A stretch of DNA of 64,000 bases from Mycobacterium simulans. GTDB lineage: Bacteria > Actinomycetota > Actinomycetes > Mycobacteriales > Mycobacteriaceae. The stretch covers positions 39,681 to 103,680 of the forward strand of contig NZ_OCVX01000003.1 in assembly GCF_900232995.1 (NCBI RefSeq). Reading direction: 5' to 3'. The position numbers were made by a program, and so were the translations under genes. Position 1 is the stretch's first letter. Each line of letters begins with the position of its first letter. The notes under the pieces were generated by a model that did no database searches, was not told where the DNA came from, and was given only the letters and a program-made list of their open reading frames with translations. Of this stretch, positions 16,408 through 26,647 are shown piece by piece.

Positions 16408-18153
16408 CTAACCCGCGTTGCTGACCGGATCGACCGGCAGCCACCGCAGCGCACCCGGAGCGTCGGCAGGCACCACCGGGTGCTCGGGTTCGATCGGGTC
16501 CATCCGCCGGTACGCGTCGCCCTGCAACGGCCGCTGGTCGTTTTCGCCCTTGTTCGGCCACAACGAGGCGGCCCGCTCGGCCTGAGCGGCAATAGACAAC
16601 GAGGGGTTGACGCCCAGGTTCGCCGAGATCGCGGCGCCGTCCACCACGAACATCGTCGGATAGCCGTAGACGCGGTGATAGGGGTCGATCACCCCGTGCT
16701 CGGGACTGTCGCCGATCACCGCGCCGCCGAGGAAGTGCGCGGTCAGCGGGATGTTGAACAGCTCACCCCAGGTGCCGCCGGCCACGCCGTCGATCTTTTC
16801 GGCGATCCGGCGGGTCACCTCGTTGCCGATCGGGATCCACGTCGGGTTCGGCTCGCCGTGCCCCTGCTTGCTGGAGTACCAGCGGATGCCCAGCTTGCCG
16901 CGCTTGGTGAACGTGGTGATCGAGTTGTCCAGGTGCTGCATGACCAGGGCGATCATGGTGCGCTCGCTCCACTGGCTGGGGTTGAGCAGCCGCAGCAGGT
17001 GGCGCGGATTCTCGCGGGCCTGGTTCACCAACTGCTTCCACCGCGGCACGTAGGTCTCATTGGGCCCCTCGGGCCCTGGGCCGTCGGTCATCAAGGTCTG
17101 CAACAACCCCATCGCGTTGGAGCCCTTGCCGTACCGGACCGGTTCGATGTGGGTGTCCGACGTCGGGTGAATCGACGACGTGATGGCCACCCCGTGGGTC
17201 AGGTCCAGCTCCGGCGAGACCGTCAGTCGGGCCGCGCCGACGATCGACTCGGAGTTGGTCCGCGTCAACACGCCCAATCGCTTGGACAGTCTGGGCAGCT
17301 TGCCGGCATCTCGCATCCTGAAAAGCAGGTGCTGGGTTCCCCAGGTGCCCGCGGCCAGAATCAGATTGCTGGCGGTAAACGTACGCCGGTCCCGGCGCAC
17401 CCAGCTGCCGGTACGCACCGTGCGGACCTCCCACAACCCGTCGGCCCGCTGCGCGAACCCCTTCACCGTCGTCATCGGAATCACTTGTGCGCCAGCTGAT
17501 TCCGCGAGGCCAAGGTAGTTTTTCAGCAGGGTGTTCTTGGCGCCGTGGCGGCAGCCCGTCATACAGCAGCCGCATTCCAGGCAGCCGGTGCGCGCCGGCC
17601 CGGCGCCGCCGAAGAACGGGTCGGGCACGGTCTTACCCGGCGTCTTGGTGCCGTCGGGCCCGAAGAACACCCCGACCGGAGTCGGCACGAACGTGTCGCC
17701 AAACCCCATCTCGTCGGCGACTTCTTTGACGATCCGGTCGGCGTCGGTGAAGGTCGGGTTGTACACCACGCCCAGCATTCGTTTCGCCTGCTCGTAGTGC
17801 GGCATCAGCTCCGAACGCCAGTCGGTGATGTGCTGCCATTGTTGGTCGGCAAAGAACGGATCCGGCGGGATGTACAAGGTGTTGGCGTAGTTCAGCGAGC
17901 CGCCGCCAACTCCGGCGCCGGCGAGGATCATCACGTTGCGCAGTGGGTGGATCCGTTGGATGCCGTAGCAGCCCAGCTTCGGGGCCCACAGGAACTTGCG
18001 CAGATCCCAGGACGTCTTGGCAAAATCCTCGTCGGCGTACCGGCGGCCGGCCTCCAACACGCCTACCCGGTAGCCCTTTTCGGTCAACCGCAGTGCGCTG
18101 ACGCTGCCCCCGAAACCCGAACCGATAATCAGGACGTCGTAATCCGGTTTCAC
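16408..18153 (-). CDS. choD: GMC-family oxidoreductase, cholesterol oxidase-like ChoD
   Basis: A 581-residue flavoprotein starting at GTG 18153 (VKPDYDVLIIGSGFGGSVSALRL), whose FAD-binding GxGxxG follows directly. Further GMC features are GAGVGGGSLNYANTLY, ECGCCMTGCRHGAKNTLLKNYL and the C-terminal GYPTMFVVDGAAISANLGVNPSLSIAAQAERAA. It corresponds to Rv3409c ChoD. Cholesterol oxidase activity is the historical annotation, but this enzyme is distant from classical secreted cholesterol oxidases and has no signal peptide, so the substrate should be treated as uncertain. guaB3 lies upstream on the same strand, separated by a hairpin. Confidence 0.88.
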   Translation of the reverse strand: MKPDYDVLIIGSGFGGSVSALRLTEKGYRVGVLEAGRRYADEDFAKTSWDLRKFLWAPKLGCYGIQRIHPLRNVMILAGAGVGGGSLNYANTLYIPPDPFFADQQWQHITDWRSELMPHYEQAKRMLGVVYNPTFTDADRIVKEVADEMGFGDTFVPTPVGVFFGPDGTKTPGKTVPDPFFGGAGPARTGCLECGCCMTGCRHGAKNTLLKNYLGLAESAGAQVIPMTTVKGFAQRADGLWEVRTVRTGSWVRRDRRTFTASNLILAAGTWGTQHLLFRMRDAGKLPRLSKRLGVLTRTNSESIVGAARLTVSPELDLTHGVAITSSIHPTSDTHIEPVRYGKGSNAMGLLQTLMTDGPGPEGPNETYVPRWKQLVNQARENPRHLLRLLNPSQWSERTMIALVMQHLDNSITTFTKRGKLGIRWYSSKQGHGEPNPTWIPIGNEVTRRIAEKIDGVAGGTWGELFNIPLTAHFLGGAVIGDSPEHGVIDPYHRVYGYPTMFVVDGAAISANLGVNPSLSIAAQAERAASLWPNKGENDQRPLQGDAYRRMDPIEPEHPVVPADAPGALRWLPVDPVSNAG

Positions 18154-18176
18154 CCGACCAGTATCGTTGCCGGCCC

Positions 18177-18230
18177 AGCAGACGCAAAATCGCACAAATC
18201 GCGTCGCGGCAATGCGATTTTGTGTCTGCT
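18177..18230. terminator. Long hairpin between guaB3 and choD
   Basis: Arms at 18177-18194 and 18213-18230 pair over about 18 bases with one mismatch (AGCAGACGCAAAATCGCA against its complement) around an 18-base loop. It lies after the guaB3 stop and before the choD start, both on the - strand, so it may end or attenuate guaB transcription. There is no long T tract. Similar sequences containing GCAGACGCAAAATCGC are, from memory, dispersed between mycobacterial genes. Confidence 0.55.
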
Positions 18231-18242
18231 CGCGAGGGAAAA

Positions 18243-19376
18243 TTAGCCACCTACGGTCAGGCCGACCTTCTGGAACTCCTTGAGATCGCAGTAACCCGCC
18301 TTGGCCATCGATCGGCGCAGACCACCGACCAGATTTAGGGCGCCGAACGGGTCGTCGGAGGGCCCGTTGAGGACACGCTCCAGCGGCGGCCGCTCGCCAA
18401 CGGCGATCTGCAGCAGCGCCCCGCGCGGCAGCGACGGGTGCGCCGCCGCGGCTGGCCAGAACCACCCGTCGCCGAGCGCCTCGGCGGCCTCGGCCAGCGG
18501 CGTGCCCAGCACCACCGCGTCGGCGCCGCAAGCAATGGCCTTGGCCAGCTCGCCGGAGGTATGGATATCGCCGTCGGCCAGCACATGCACGTAACGGCCG
18601 CCCGTCTCGTCGAGGTATTCGCGTCGCGCCGCGGCGGCGTCGGCGATCGCGGTAGCCATCGGCACGCTGATGCCCAGCACTTCGTCGGTGGTGGTCACCC
18701 CCCGGGTAGAGCCATAGCCGACGATTACCCCGGCGGCGCCGGTGCGCATCAGGTGCAGCGCCGTCCGATGGTCGAGCGCCCCGCCCGCCACCACCGGAAC
18801 GTCGAGCTCGGCGATGAAGGTTTTCAGGTTGAGCGGTTCGCCATCGCTGGCCACGCGCTCGGCCGAGACGATGGTGCCCTGGATGACGAGCAGGTCGATG
18901 CCGGCCTGCAGCAGCACCGGCGTCAGCGCCTGGGTGTTTTGCGGGCTGACCCGCACCGCGGTGGTCACGCCGGCCTCGCGGATGCGTGCCACCGCGGCAC
19001 CCAGCAGGTCGGGATTCAGCGGCGCGGCGTGCAGCTCCTGCAGCAGCCGGATGGCCGCCGACGGCTCGGGCTCCTTCTCGGCTGCCTCGACCAGTTGGGC
19101 TATCTTGGCCTGCACGTCGGCATGCCGGCCGATCAGGCCTTCGCCGTTGAGCACCGCCAGCCCGCCGAGCCGGCCGAGCTCGATGGCGAACTCCGGGGAC
19201 ACCAGCGCGTCGGTCGGGTGTGCCAGCACCGGGATCTCGAACCGGTAAGCGTCAAGCTGCCACGCGGTGGACACGTCCTTCGAGGAGCGGGTGCGCCGCG
19301 ACGGCACGATATTGATTTCGCTGAGTTCGTAGGTGCGACGGGCGCTGCGGCCCATGCCGATCTCGACCATGGTCAT
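18243..19376 (-). CDS. guaB3: GuaB3, IMP dehydrogenase-family protein
   Basis: A 377-residue protein of the IMPDH/GMP-reductase barrel family, starting at ATG 19376 (MTMVEIGMGRSARRTYELSEI). It has the barrel but no CBS domains, and the IMPDH catalytic-loop cysteine motif (SxCTT) is replaced by GYGSTRGVTTTDEV. VVAGGALDHRTALHLMRTGA and GADAVVLGTPLAEAAEALG are phosphate-binding parts. In mycobacteria this actinobacterial paralogue has no demonstrated IMPDH activity. It follows guaB2 by 2 bases, so the two are co-transcribed. Confidence 0.92.
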   Translation of the reverse strand: MTMVEIGMGRSARRTYELSEINIVPSRRTRSSKDVSTAWQLDAYRFEIPVLAHPTDALVSPEFAIELGRLGGLAVLNGEGLIGRHADVQAKIAQLVEAAEKEPEPSAAIRLLQELHAAPLNPDLLGAAVARIREAGVTTAVRVSPQNTQALTPVLLQAGIDLLVIQGTIVSAERVASDGEPLNLKTFIAELDVPVVAGGALDHRTALHLMRTGAAGVIVGYGSTRGVTTTDEVLGISVPMATAIADAAAARREYLDETGGRYVHVLADGDIHTSGELAKAIACGADAVVLGTPLAEAAEALGDGWFWPAAAAHPSLPRGALLQIAVGERPPLERVLNGPSDDPFGALNLVGGLRRSMAKAGYCDLKEFQKVGLTVGG

Positions 19377-19378
19377 CG

Positions 19379-21040
<1,662 letters not shown>

Positions 21041-21124
21041 TCACCCATCGCGGGCATGAAACTCGGCACGGGGCGGGATCTCAATTTCTGGCATTATCCA
21101 TGCCCGCTTGCGTAGTGTAGAGGC

Positions 21125-21538
21125 GTGCGCGACCACCTCCCGCCGGGTTTGCCGCCCGATCCGTTCGCCGACGACCCCTGTGACCCGTCGGCGGCGTTGG
21201 AGGCCGTCGAACCGGGCCAACCCCTAGATCAGCAAGAGCGGATGGCCGTCGAAGCCGATCTAGCCGATCTTGCCGTCTACGAGTCCCTTTTGGCGCACAA
21301 GGGAATTCGCGGGCTCGTGGTGTGCTGCGACGAGTGCCAGCAAGACCACTATCACGATTGGGACATGTTGCGTGCCAACCTGCTGCAACTGCTGATCGAC
21401 GGCACCGTCCGCCCGCATGAGCCGGCCTACGACCCCGAGCCGGACTCCTACGTCACGTGGGATTACTGCCGGGGTTACGCCGACGCGTCGCTGAACGAAG
21501 CGACATCAGACGCGGACGGATTCCGCCGCCACCTCTGA
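21125..21538 (+). CDS. Conserved actinobacterial protein (Rv3412-like, DUF5319 type)
   Basis: A 137-residue acidic protein beginning at GTG 21125 (MRDHLPPGLPPDPFADDP). It has a CxxC pair (VVCCDECQQDHYHDWDML) that could bind a metal, and the conserved end SYVTWDYCRGYADASLNEA. It is placed next to the sigD operon as in M. tuberculosis (Rv3412), diverging from guaB2 and converging on rsdA with a 6-base gap. Function is unknown. Confidence 0.85.
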   Translation: MRDHLPPGLPPDPFADDPCDPSAALEAVEPGQPLDQQERMAVEADLADLAVYESLLAHKGIRGLVVCCDECQQDHYHDWDMLRANLLQLLIDGTVRPHEPAYDPEPDSYVTWDYCRGYADASLNEATSDADGFRRHL

Positions 21539-21544
21539 CGCGAT

Positions 21545-22456
21545 TTACGCGGTAGGACTGGTCGTTGTCGGCGACGTCGCCTCCGCCGACACTCCCGTTG
21601 ACGGAGTAGATGAGGGACCAGGTGCCCGCCCCGGCTTCGGTTCTGGCGATCCGGTGGTTGGCGCCGGAGAGGTCGCGCTCGGACTGACCGTGGGCGATGT
21701 CGATTCCGGCGCAACCGATGCGGTAGGCGAGTCGGATACCGACGGAGACGGCGCCGTCGGCGACTCGGTTTCGGGAGCCATCGGGGTCACCGAGTTCGCC
21801 GGGGAATTGGCCGGAGCTACCAGCCCCGATTGCGGTGGCGAGCTGGGGGGCAGAGTCGCGTTGGGATCGCGCTTCTCCACCTTCGTGTTCAGCTGATTCA
21901 CCTCTGCCAGCAGGTTCTGCCGGCGATTGCCGTCGTTCACGGCCTGCAGGGTGCTGCTGACCTCGGCTAACTGCGTCTGAGCCTGGACCCACTGGCCTTG
22001 GGCGATCATCTGCTCGACCTTCGCCAGATCGGCCTTGGCGGACAACAGAATCTGGTCATCATTGACCCGGGGTTCGTTGAAGATCATCGCGTGCAGGCCA
22101 TACAACGCGTCTCCCGGGCGGGCGTCGGCCACCAGGGCCCCAAATCCGCTCAGCGCCAAGAGTGTCGCAGCCACCGACCCGACGGCGGCCAGTGCGCGAC
22201 GAGCACGTCGGCGCTCGTCGATGCCGGCGATCAGCGCCTCGACCGCCTCGTCCTGGGATACCAGCGCGCTGGCTGGCGGCCACCGCAAGTCATCGCGCCA
22301 CTCCCCTAGCAGCGCGGCCAGCGCGTGATCATGCAGGTCGTGTGCATTGTCGAGATCAAAGTCGTCACGCTTCGCGAGCGCGTCGAGGAGCAGATCAGTG
22401 CGGGTCACATCGTCCAAACCCGGCTGATCGCCGAAGGCATAACCAAATTCACGCAT
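21545..22456 (-). CDS. rsdA: Anti-sigma-D factor RsdA
   Basis: A 303-residue membrane protein from ATG 22456, overlapping the sigD stop by 8 bases. The cytoplasmic N-terminus (MREFGYAFGDQPGLDDVTRTDLLL, DDLRWPPASALVSQDEAV) would hold SigD. One membrane segment is seen near residues 87-110 (ALAAVGSVAATLLALSGFGA), followed by a short helical region and a Ser/Thr/Pro-rich extracytoplasmic tail of about 100 residues. This matches Rv3413c, the SigD antagonist released by regulated proteolysis. Translational coupling to sigD fits an equimolar pair. Confidence 0.9.
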   Translation of the reverse strand: MREFGYAFGDQPGLDDVTRTDLLLDALAKRDDFDLDNAHDLHDHALAALLGEWRDDLRWPPASALVSQDEAVEALIAGIDERRRARRALAAVGSVAATLLALSGFGALVADARPGDALYGLHAMIFNEPRVNDDQILLSAKADLAKVEQMIAQGQWVQAQTQLAEVSSTLQAVNDGNRRQNLLAEVNQLNTKVEKRDPNATLPPSSPPQSGLVAPANSPANSVTPMAPETESPTAPSPSVSDSPTASVAPESTSPTVSPSATSPAPTTGSPEPKPGRAPGPSSTPSTGVSAEATSPTTTSPTA

Positions 22457-23024
22457 AGTCACCTGCCGCAACGAGTTCGTCTTTGAGTCGCTGAAGTGCG
22501 CGGTGTTGCGCCACCCGGACCGCCCCCGTGGTGCTGCCGACGGCGGCCGCGGTCTCCTCGGCGGACAGGCCGACGACGACGCGCAGGATGAGGATCTCGC
22601 GCTGCTTGGCCGGCAAGATCTCGAGCAGTTCGTTCATCCTGGTGACCGAGTCGGCCTCGATGGCCATCTGTTCCGGGCCAGCGTCGGCCGAACGGCGCTC
22701 GGGAACCGACTCGGCGGGATAGGCAAGGTCACGGCCGGCGGCGCGATGGGCGTCGGCGACCTTGTGTGCTGCAATGCCGTACAGGAAGGCCAGGAATGGG
22801 CGTCCTCGGTCCCGGTAGCGCGGCAACGCCGTTATGGTGGCCAAGCACACCTCCTGTGCCACGTCATCTGCTGACAGGCCACTCCGCTCGACCGTGCCGA
22901 CTCGGGCTCGGCAATATCGCACGACAATTGGGCGGATGGTCTCCAGCACCTCCCGAAGCGCGTTCCGGTCCCCAGCCACGGCTTCCGCAACCACAGCGTC
23001 GAGACGTTCCCCTTCAATTGTCAT
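22449..23024 (-). CDS. sigD: ECF-type RNA polymerase sigma factor SigD
   Basis: A 191-residue sigma factor with region 2 (SADDVAQEVCLATITALPRYRDRG, FLAFLYGIAAHKVADAHR) and region 4 (LPAKQREILILRVVVGLSAEE, then TTGAVRVAQHRALQRLKDEL). I chose ATG 23024, preceded at 10 bases by GGAGAG; a TTG at 23042 would add six residues and the M. tuberculosis annotation is longer still. SigD drives late-growth and starvation-linked genes in M. tuberculosis. rsdA overlaps its 3' end. Confidence 0.93.
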   Translation of the reverse strand: MTIEGERLDAVVAEAVAGDRNALREVLETIRPIVVRYCRARVGTVERSGLSADDVAQEVCLATITALPRYRDRGRPFLAFLYGIAAHKVADAHRAAGRDLAYPAESVPERRSADAGPEQMAIEADSVTRMNELLEILPAKQREILILRVVVGLSAEETAAAVGSTTGAVRVAQHRALQRLKDELVAAGDYA

Positions 23025-23104
23025 CGACGGCGGTCTCTCCAACGTTACGGTCCGGACACATCCCGGGCTAAGACACAGCTAGACAATAACGGCGGCTGTG
23101 CGTT

Positions 23105-23920
23105 TCAAGCGGTACGCCAGGTTCCACCGGCGCGCCGCACCTGGCCTGCGCAAATATCCCGAATTTCGGTGTGTTCGCGCACCTGTTTTGCCTCAACCGT
23201 GATGCTTCCGGTATCGATCAGCAAGCAAGCCACCGCCCAACGCAGCGGTATCAGCCCGAATTGGCCGGTGGCGTCCAGCGCTTCGTGGCCCACGGCGCGG
23301 GCCCGCGCGATGACCCCGGCGCTGCACAGCGCGGCGGCCAGCACGACGTGACTCTTCACCTGATGTCGCACCGACGCGACGGTCATGGCGCCGGTCAGCT
23401 CGACCGCCTTCTCGGCGTGGCGCACGGCGGTTGCCCCGTCGCCGGCGGCCATCGCCAGCTCCGCGGCCACCCAGCGCCTGCGCACCGCCAACCGCTCGGA
23501 CACCGGCAGGGGCTCCGCGCTAGTCAGCAATGTGCTTGCTGCCGCGAGGCGGCCGACGCCAAGCGCGTCGGCCGCCAGCCCGATCAGGGCATCGGCGCGT
23601 GCCTCGGGATCGGCCCCGGCCAACGCCAGTGCACGACCGTCCCAGCCCCGCGCCAGCGTGTGCCAACCGAGCTGGCGCAGGAACGATCCTTGCGTGCTGT
23701 GCGCTAGCGAGGCCAACGGGCCGGCCGCAACGCGACGTCGCAACAACGCCAGATCGCTGTACGCGCAGCCATAACGACCCTGCCCGCCAGCGGCCACGGC
23801 CCGCAGCCACAGCTGGTGTGACGTGGCGGCGGCGGGCAGCGGCCAGGTGCCTGGTTGGTTGCCGAAGGCGGCATCCGCTAAACGTGTCTCGAGGGCCACA
23901 GTGTTTCGAGTTTCACCCAC
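23105..23920 (-). CDS. Conserved protein upstream of sigD (Rv3415c-like, TPR-type helical)
   Basis: A 271-residue, Ala-rich, all-helical protein that resembles tetratricopeptide arrays (GSFLRQLGWHTLARGWDGRALALAGADPEARADALIGLAA, read as helical pairs). It matches the position of Rv3415c and is conserved with sigD, suggesting a link to that regulon, though no function is known. GTG 23920 is the start; it lies inside one copy of an imperfect 27-base direct repeat whose other copy is at 25953-25979. Confidence 0.82.
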   Translation of the reverse strand: MGETRNTVALETRLADAAFGNQPGTWPLPAAATSHQLWLRAVAAGGQGRYGCAYSDLALLRRRVAAGPLASLAHSTQGSFLRQLGWHTLARGWDGRALALAGADPEARADALIGLAADALGVGRLAAASTLLTSAEPLPVSERLAVRRRWVAAELAMAAGDGATAVRHAEKAVELTGAMTVASVRHQVKSHVVLAAALCSAGVIARARAVGHEALDATGQFGLIPLRWAVACLLIDTGSITVEAKQVREHTEIRDICAGQVRRAGGTWRTA

Positions 23921-23933
23921 AGTGATAGCTGCG
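23907..23933. repeat. Imperfect direct repeat, left copy (flanks the PPE segment)
   Basis: This copy begins CGAGTTTCACCCACAG and ends with GTGATAGCTGCG. It matches 24 of 27 bases with 25953-25979. It spans the start codon of the Rv3415c-like gene. The two copies bracket the extra PPE gene. Confidence 0.7.
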
Positions 23934-23980
23934 TTCTAGCCTGATTCCGCTGTTGCAATTGCCGCGTGCGTCGTAGCGAC

Positions 23981-24051
23981 AGGAGCGCCCTTTTACCACG
24001 GAATTGCCGGGGTTGCTGATGTTTCGACAATTCCGAGGAAAGGGCACTCCT
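23981..24051. repeat. Imperfect inverted repeat in the intergenic region upstream of the PPE gene
   Basis: The left arm 23981-24006 (AGGAGCGCCCTTT, then CGGAATTG) is complementary, with a few mismatches, to the right arm 24028-24051 (CAATTCCG, then AAAGGGCACTCCT), around a 21-base loop. It could be a transcription terminator-like hairpin or the edge of a small mobile or repeated element. No gene lies here. Confidence 0.55.
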
Positions 24052-24598
24052 TAAGCGCGATTATGGCACGGTGCGGCGAATACCGATGCCAGGGCGCCCC
24101 GCCGCGGGCTGATCCCCAGGATCAAGGTGACCACCACGCATGCGCGATCGCGACCTGGCCTTTCGCCACGCCGTAGTCACCTGGTTTGCGCACTGCGGAT
24201 TACGCCCACCGGATCGCGGTGTTGAGCACCGGAAATTTACTGACAGGGATTTAGTGAAAACGACCACCAGTTGGTCGCGAATAACCATAAAGTTCTCTAC
24301 CGTCACGGTTCTTGAGTGACCGGTCGATCGCCGAACGCTTCGATGGAAAGGGCGTGGTGCGTGGTGGTAGCAACGCGAGCACTAATGGCGGCGGCCGTTG
24401 GTGCGCGCCGCGGTCCTGCTTGGCATTCCGCGCCGATCGAGGGGGCGGCTACCGATGAATAGTCGGCATCGTGTGACGCGCCCGCTTTGGGTGAAATTCG
24501 TGCGGTGGATCGGCGTGAACGGGGGTTTGTGTAGGTAATCCTCGAGGCCGTCATTGTGGCGGCAGTCGGGCCGGGAAGCCGGCAGGAAGGTGGCTGTG
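24052..24598. other. Non-coding stretch upstream of the PPE gene
   Basis: No convincing gene is seen; open frames here are antisense or low-complexity. The last 60 bases hold the presumed leader of the PPE gene with a ribosome binding site (GGAAGG) 8 bases before its ATG. No promoter can be named with confidence. Confidence 0.5.
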
Positions 24599-25885
24599 AT
24601 GAGTTTCTTGGTGTCGGCGCCGGAGGTCGTTTCGGCGCAGATGTATGCCGGTGCGGGCTCGGCGCCGATGTTGGCGGCCGCGGCGGCTTGGGAGGGTTTG
24701 GCCGACGAGCTGGGGTCGGCGGCGAGCTCATTTTCATCGATGGTCAACGGCTTGGTGACTTCCGCGTGGCAAGGTCCGGCGTCGGCGGCGATGGTGGCCG
24801 TGGCCGCCCCGTACGCACAATGGCTCGAAGCGGCGGCGACCCAGGCGGGAGGCGCGGCGGTTGGGGCCAAAGCGGTGGCAGCCGTCTTTGACGCGGCGCG
24901 GGCCGCAGTGGTGCATCCGTTAGCAATCGCCTCCAACCGGACTCGGCTGGTGTCGCTGGTGATCTCAAATCTGTTCGGGTTTAACGCTCCGGCGATCGCG
25001 GTCAACGAAGCCGAATACGAGGAAATGTGGGCCCAAGATGTGGCAGCGATGCTGGGCTATCACGGCGGGGCGTCGGCGGTGGCCGAGCAGCTAATGCCCT
25101 GGGGCCAGGCGCTGCGCGCCCTGCCCGGCCAGGTTGCTGCCGCGGTCGGGGCCAGCCCGGCGGGAGCCCTACCGGCGCCGGCCGCGGCTATGCCCAACCC
25201 GGCGGCCACGGCGATTGAGTACGGCCTGATCGCGGCCATGCTGCCGGTGGGCGTCATAGCTACCGTTGGGCCTATGGCCACCGAGATGGGCGCGACGTTT
25301 ACCGCCGTGCCCGCCGTCCTTGCGCCTGTGGCTCAGGCGATTGCGAGCGCGGCGGCCGCCGTTGCGCCTGTGGTCAACGCTATTGCGGAAACCCCAATCG
25401 TGGCCGCCGCGACCGCGGCCATCGCACCCGTGGCCAACCAGGTTGTAGCCGCGGTGAGCGGAGCGGCCGATAGCGCGGCCGCAACCGTTCAGCAGGTGGC
25501 CACGGCTGCGACCGCCCAGGTGGGCGCCACCCTAGATGCGGTTCAGACTGCCGCGCTGGCCCAACAGGTTGCGGCGGTAGCGGGCAATCCGGGGGTGTTG
25601 AACGGCGCGGGCTCAGCGGCTTTGAACAATCCCGCGCTGCTGAGCAGCGTCGTGCCGGTGTTGGCGAGCAATCCCGCCCTGGCGACCAGCTTGTTTGGGT
25701 TGTTGGCCAGCAATCCGCAGTTGGTGACCAGCCTGGTGGCGCAGGTGCAGAACAATCCGGCGCTGGCGGCCCAGTTGATCGCGGTGTTCGCTCAGCTGCA
25801 GGCCAGCAACCCGGCGTTGGCGGCCCAGTTGGTGGATATGGCAACGCAATTGGCGGACCAGCTTGGGATCGTCCCGGCGGCCTAA
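24599..25885 (+). CDS. PPE family protein with C-terminal Asn-Pro-Ala repeats
   Basis: A 428-residue PPE protein from ATG 24599 ([20 protein letters not shown]). The PPE motif is APE here; the WxG turn is in TSAWQGPAS and the domain of about 180 residues continues to [18 protein letters not shown]. The C-terminal half is Ala/Val-rich and ends in degenerate repeats built on [SN]NPALxxxL ([20 protein letters not shown] and following copies). The SVP motif (GxxSVPxxW) and the PPW motif are absent. It is probably exported by an ESX system with a PE partner, but no PE gene is adjacent. M. tuberculosis has no PPE between Rv3415c and whiB3 to my knowledge. Confidence 0.88.
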   Translation: MSFLVSAPEVVSAQMYAGAGSAPMLAAAAAWEGLADELGSAASSFSSMVNGLVTSAWQGPASAAMVAVAAPYAQWLEAAATQAGGAAVGAKAVAAVFDAARAAVVHPLAIASNRTRLVSLVISNLFGFNAPAIAVNEAEYEEMWAQDVAAMLGYHGGASAVAEQLMPWGQALRALPGQVAAAVGASPAGALPAPAAAMPNPAATAIEYGLIAAMLPVGVIATVGPMATEMGATFTAVPAVLAPVAQAIASAAAAVAPVVNAIAETPIVAAATAAIAPVANQVVAAVSGAADSAAATVQQVATAATAQVGATLDAVQTAALAQQVAAVAGNPGVLNGAGSAALNNPALLSSVVPVLASNPALATSLFGLLASNPQLVTSLVAQVQNNPALAAQLIAVFAQLQASNPALAAQLVDMATQLADQLGIVPAA

Positions 25886-25952
25886 CGCCGGGTAGTCTCC
25901 CTTCCTGGGAACTTCAATCTGCCAGATCCTGCGGGATCGGCCGCACGTGTGA

Positions 25953-25979
25953 CGAGTTTCAATCACGGTGATAGCTGCG
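25953..25979. repeat. Imperfect direct repeat, right copy
   Basis: This copy begins CGAGTTTCAATCACGG and ends with GTGATAGCTGCG, 24 of 27 bases identical to 23907-23933. It lies 68 bases after the PPE stop codon, in the upstream region of whiB3. Confidence 0.7.
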
Positions 25980-26338
25980 CCTAAGGTAGTAAAAACTTTG
26001 TGGTTTCTGCGTTACCGGAATATTACTCACAGCCATCTGTGTGCAAATTACAAGTTCTTCACAGTACCGACCTGAGCTGGGAAAACTCGATAAGGAACCG
26101 CTCCCGCTAGCATGTTTTGCGTTCGTCAAATGCGCGACAGATGAACGCAGAGTTAATTCTCAAACAACGGTCCTGTAGTTTGCTCGATCTGACGCCTATT
26201 GACGGAAATTCGGCGTCGGCCCTAGCGTCTACCGTTGACGGGTAGTCATCGGTGACCCCACTCCATTTCAGTAGCACCACTCGCGCGTTCGCGAGCTTGA
26301 CCTCCACTTGGGTGTGCCGCGTAGAGAGGGAATCAGCA
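25980..26338. promoter_or_regulatory. Upstream region of whiB3 (non-coding)
   Basis: About 360 bases without a gene, AT-richer than the surroundings (26000-26060 especially). By position it should carry the whiB3 promoter and a 5' leader. GAGAGGG about 8 bases before ATG 26339 is the ribosome binding site. I cannot assign specific promoter elements. Confidence 0.45.
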
Positions 26339-26647
26339 ATGCCACAGCCGGAGCAGCTGCCTGGCCCCAACGCCGATATCTGGAACTGGCAATTGCAGGG
26401 CCTGTGCCGCGGCGTCGACTCATCGATGTTCTTCCATCCCGACGGTGAACGCGGCCGCGCCCGCATGCAACGCGAACAGCGCGCCAAGGAGATGTGCCGC
26501 CGCTGCCCGGTGATCGACGCGTGCCGTTCCCACGCGCTGGACGTCGCCGAGCCGTACGGCGTGTGGGGTGGCCTGTCCGAATCCGAGCGCGACTTGCTAC
26601 TGAAGGGCAGCATCGGCCGCACCCGGGGTATCCCTCGCTCGGCTTAG
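26339..26647 (+). CDS. whiB3: Redox-sensing transcriptional regulator WhiB3
   Basis: A 102-residue Wbl protein. Four cysteines for the [4Fe-4S] cluster are at C23, C53, C56 and C62 (LCRG, MCRRCPVIDAC), followed by the GVWGG turn and the basic C-terminus (LLLKGSIGRTRGIPRSA) that binds DNA. WhiB3 senses redox and NO, interacts with SigA, and controls surface lipid synthesis. It differs from the M. tuberculosis protein at about ten positions (from memory), mostly conservative. The start ATG 26339 is well supported by the RBS and the known N-terminus MPQPEQLPGPNAD. Confidence 0.96.
   Translation: MPQPEQLPGPNADIWNWQLQGLCRGVDSSMFFHPDGERGRARMQREQRAKEMCRRCPVIDACRSHALDVAEPYGVWGGLSESERDLLLKGSIGRTRGIPRSA

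Noticed and set aside
24303..25005. Minus-strand frames opposite the PPE gene start
   Set aside because: Low-complexity Pro/Ala/Thr translations antisense to a clear PPE domain.
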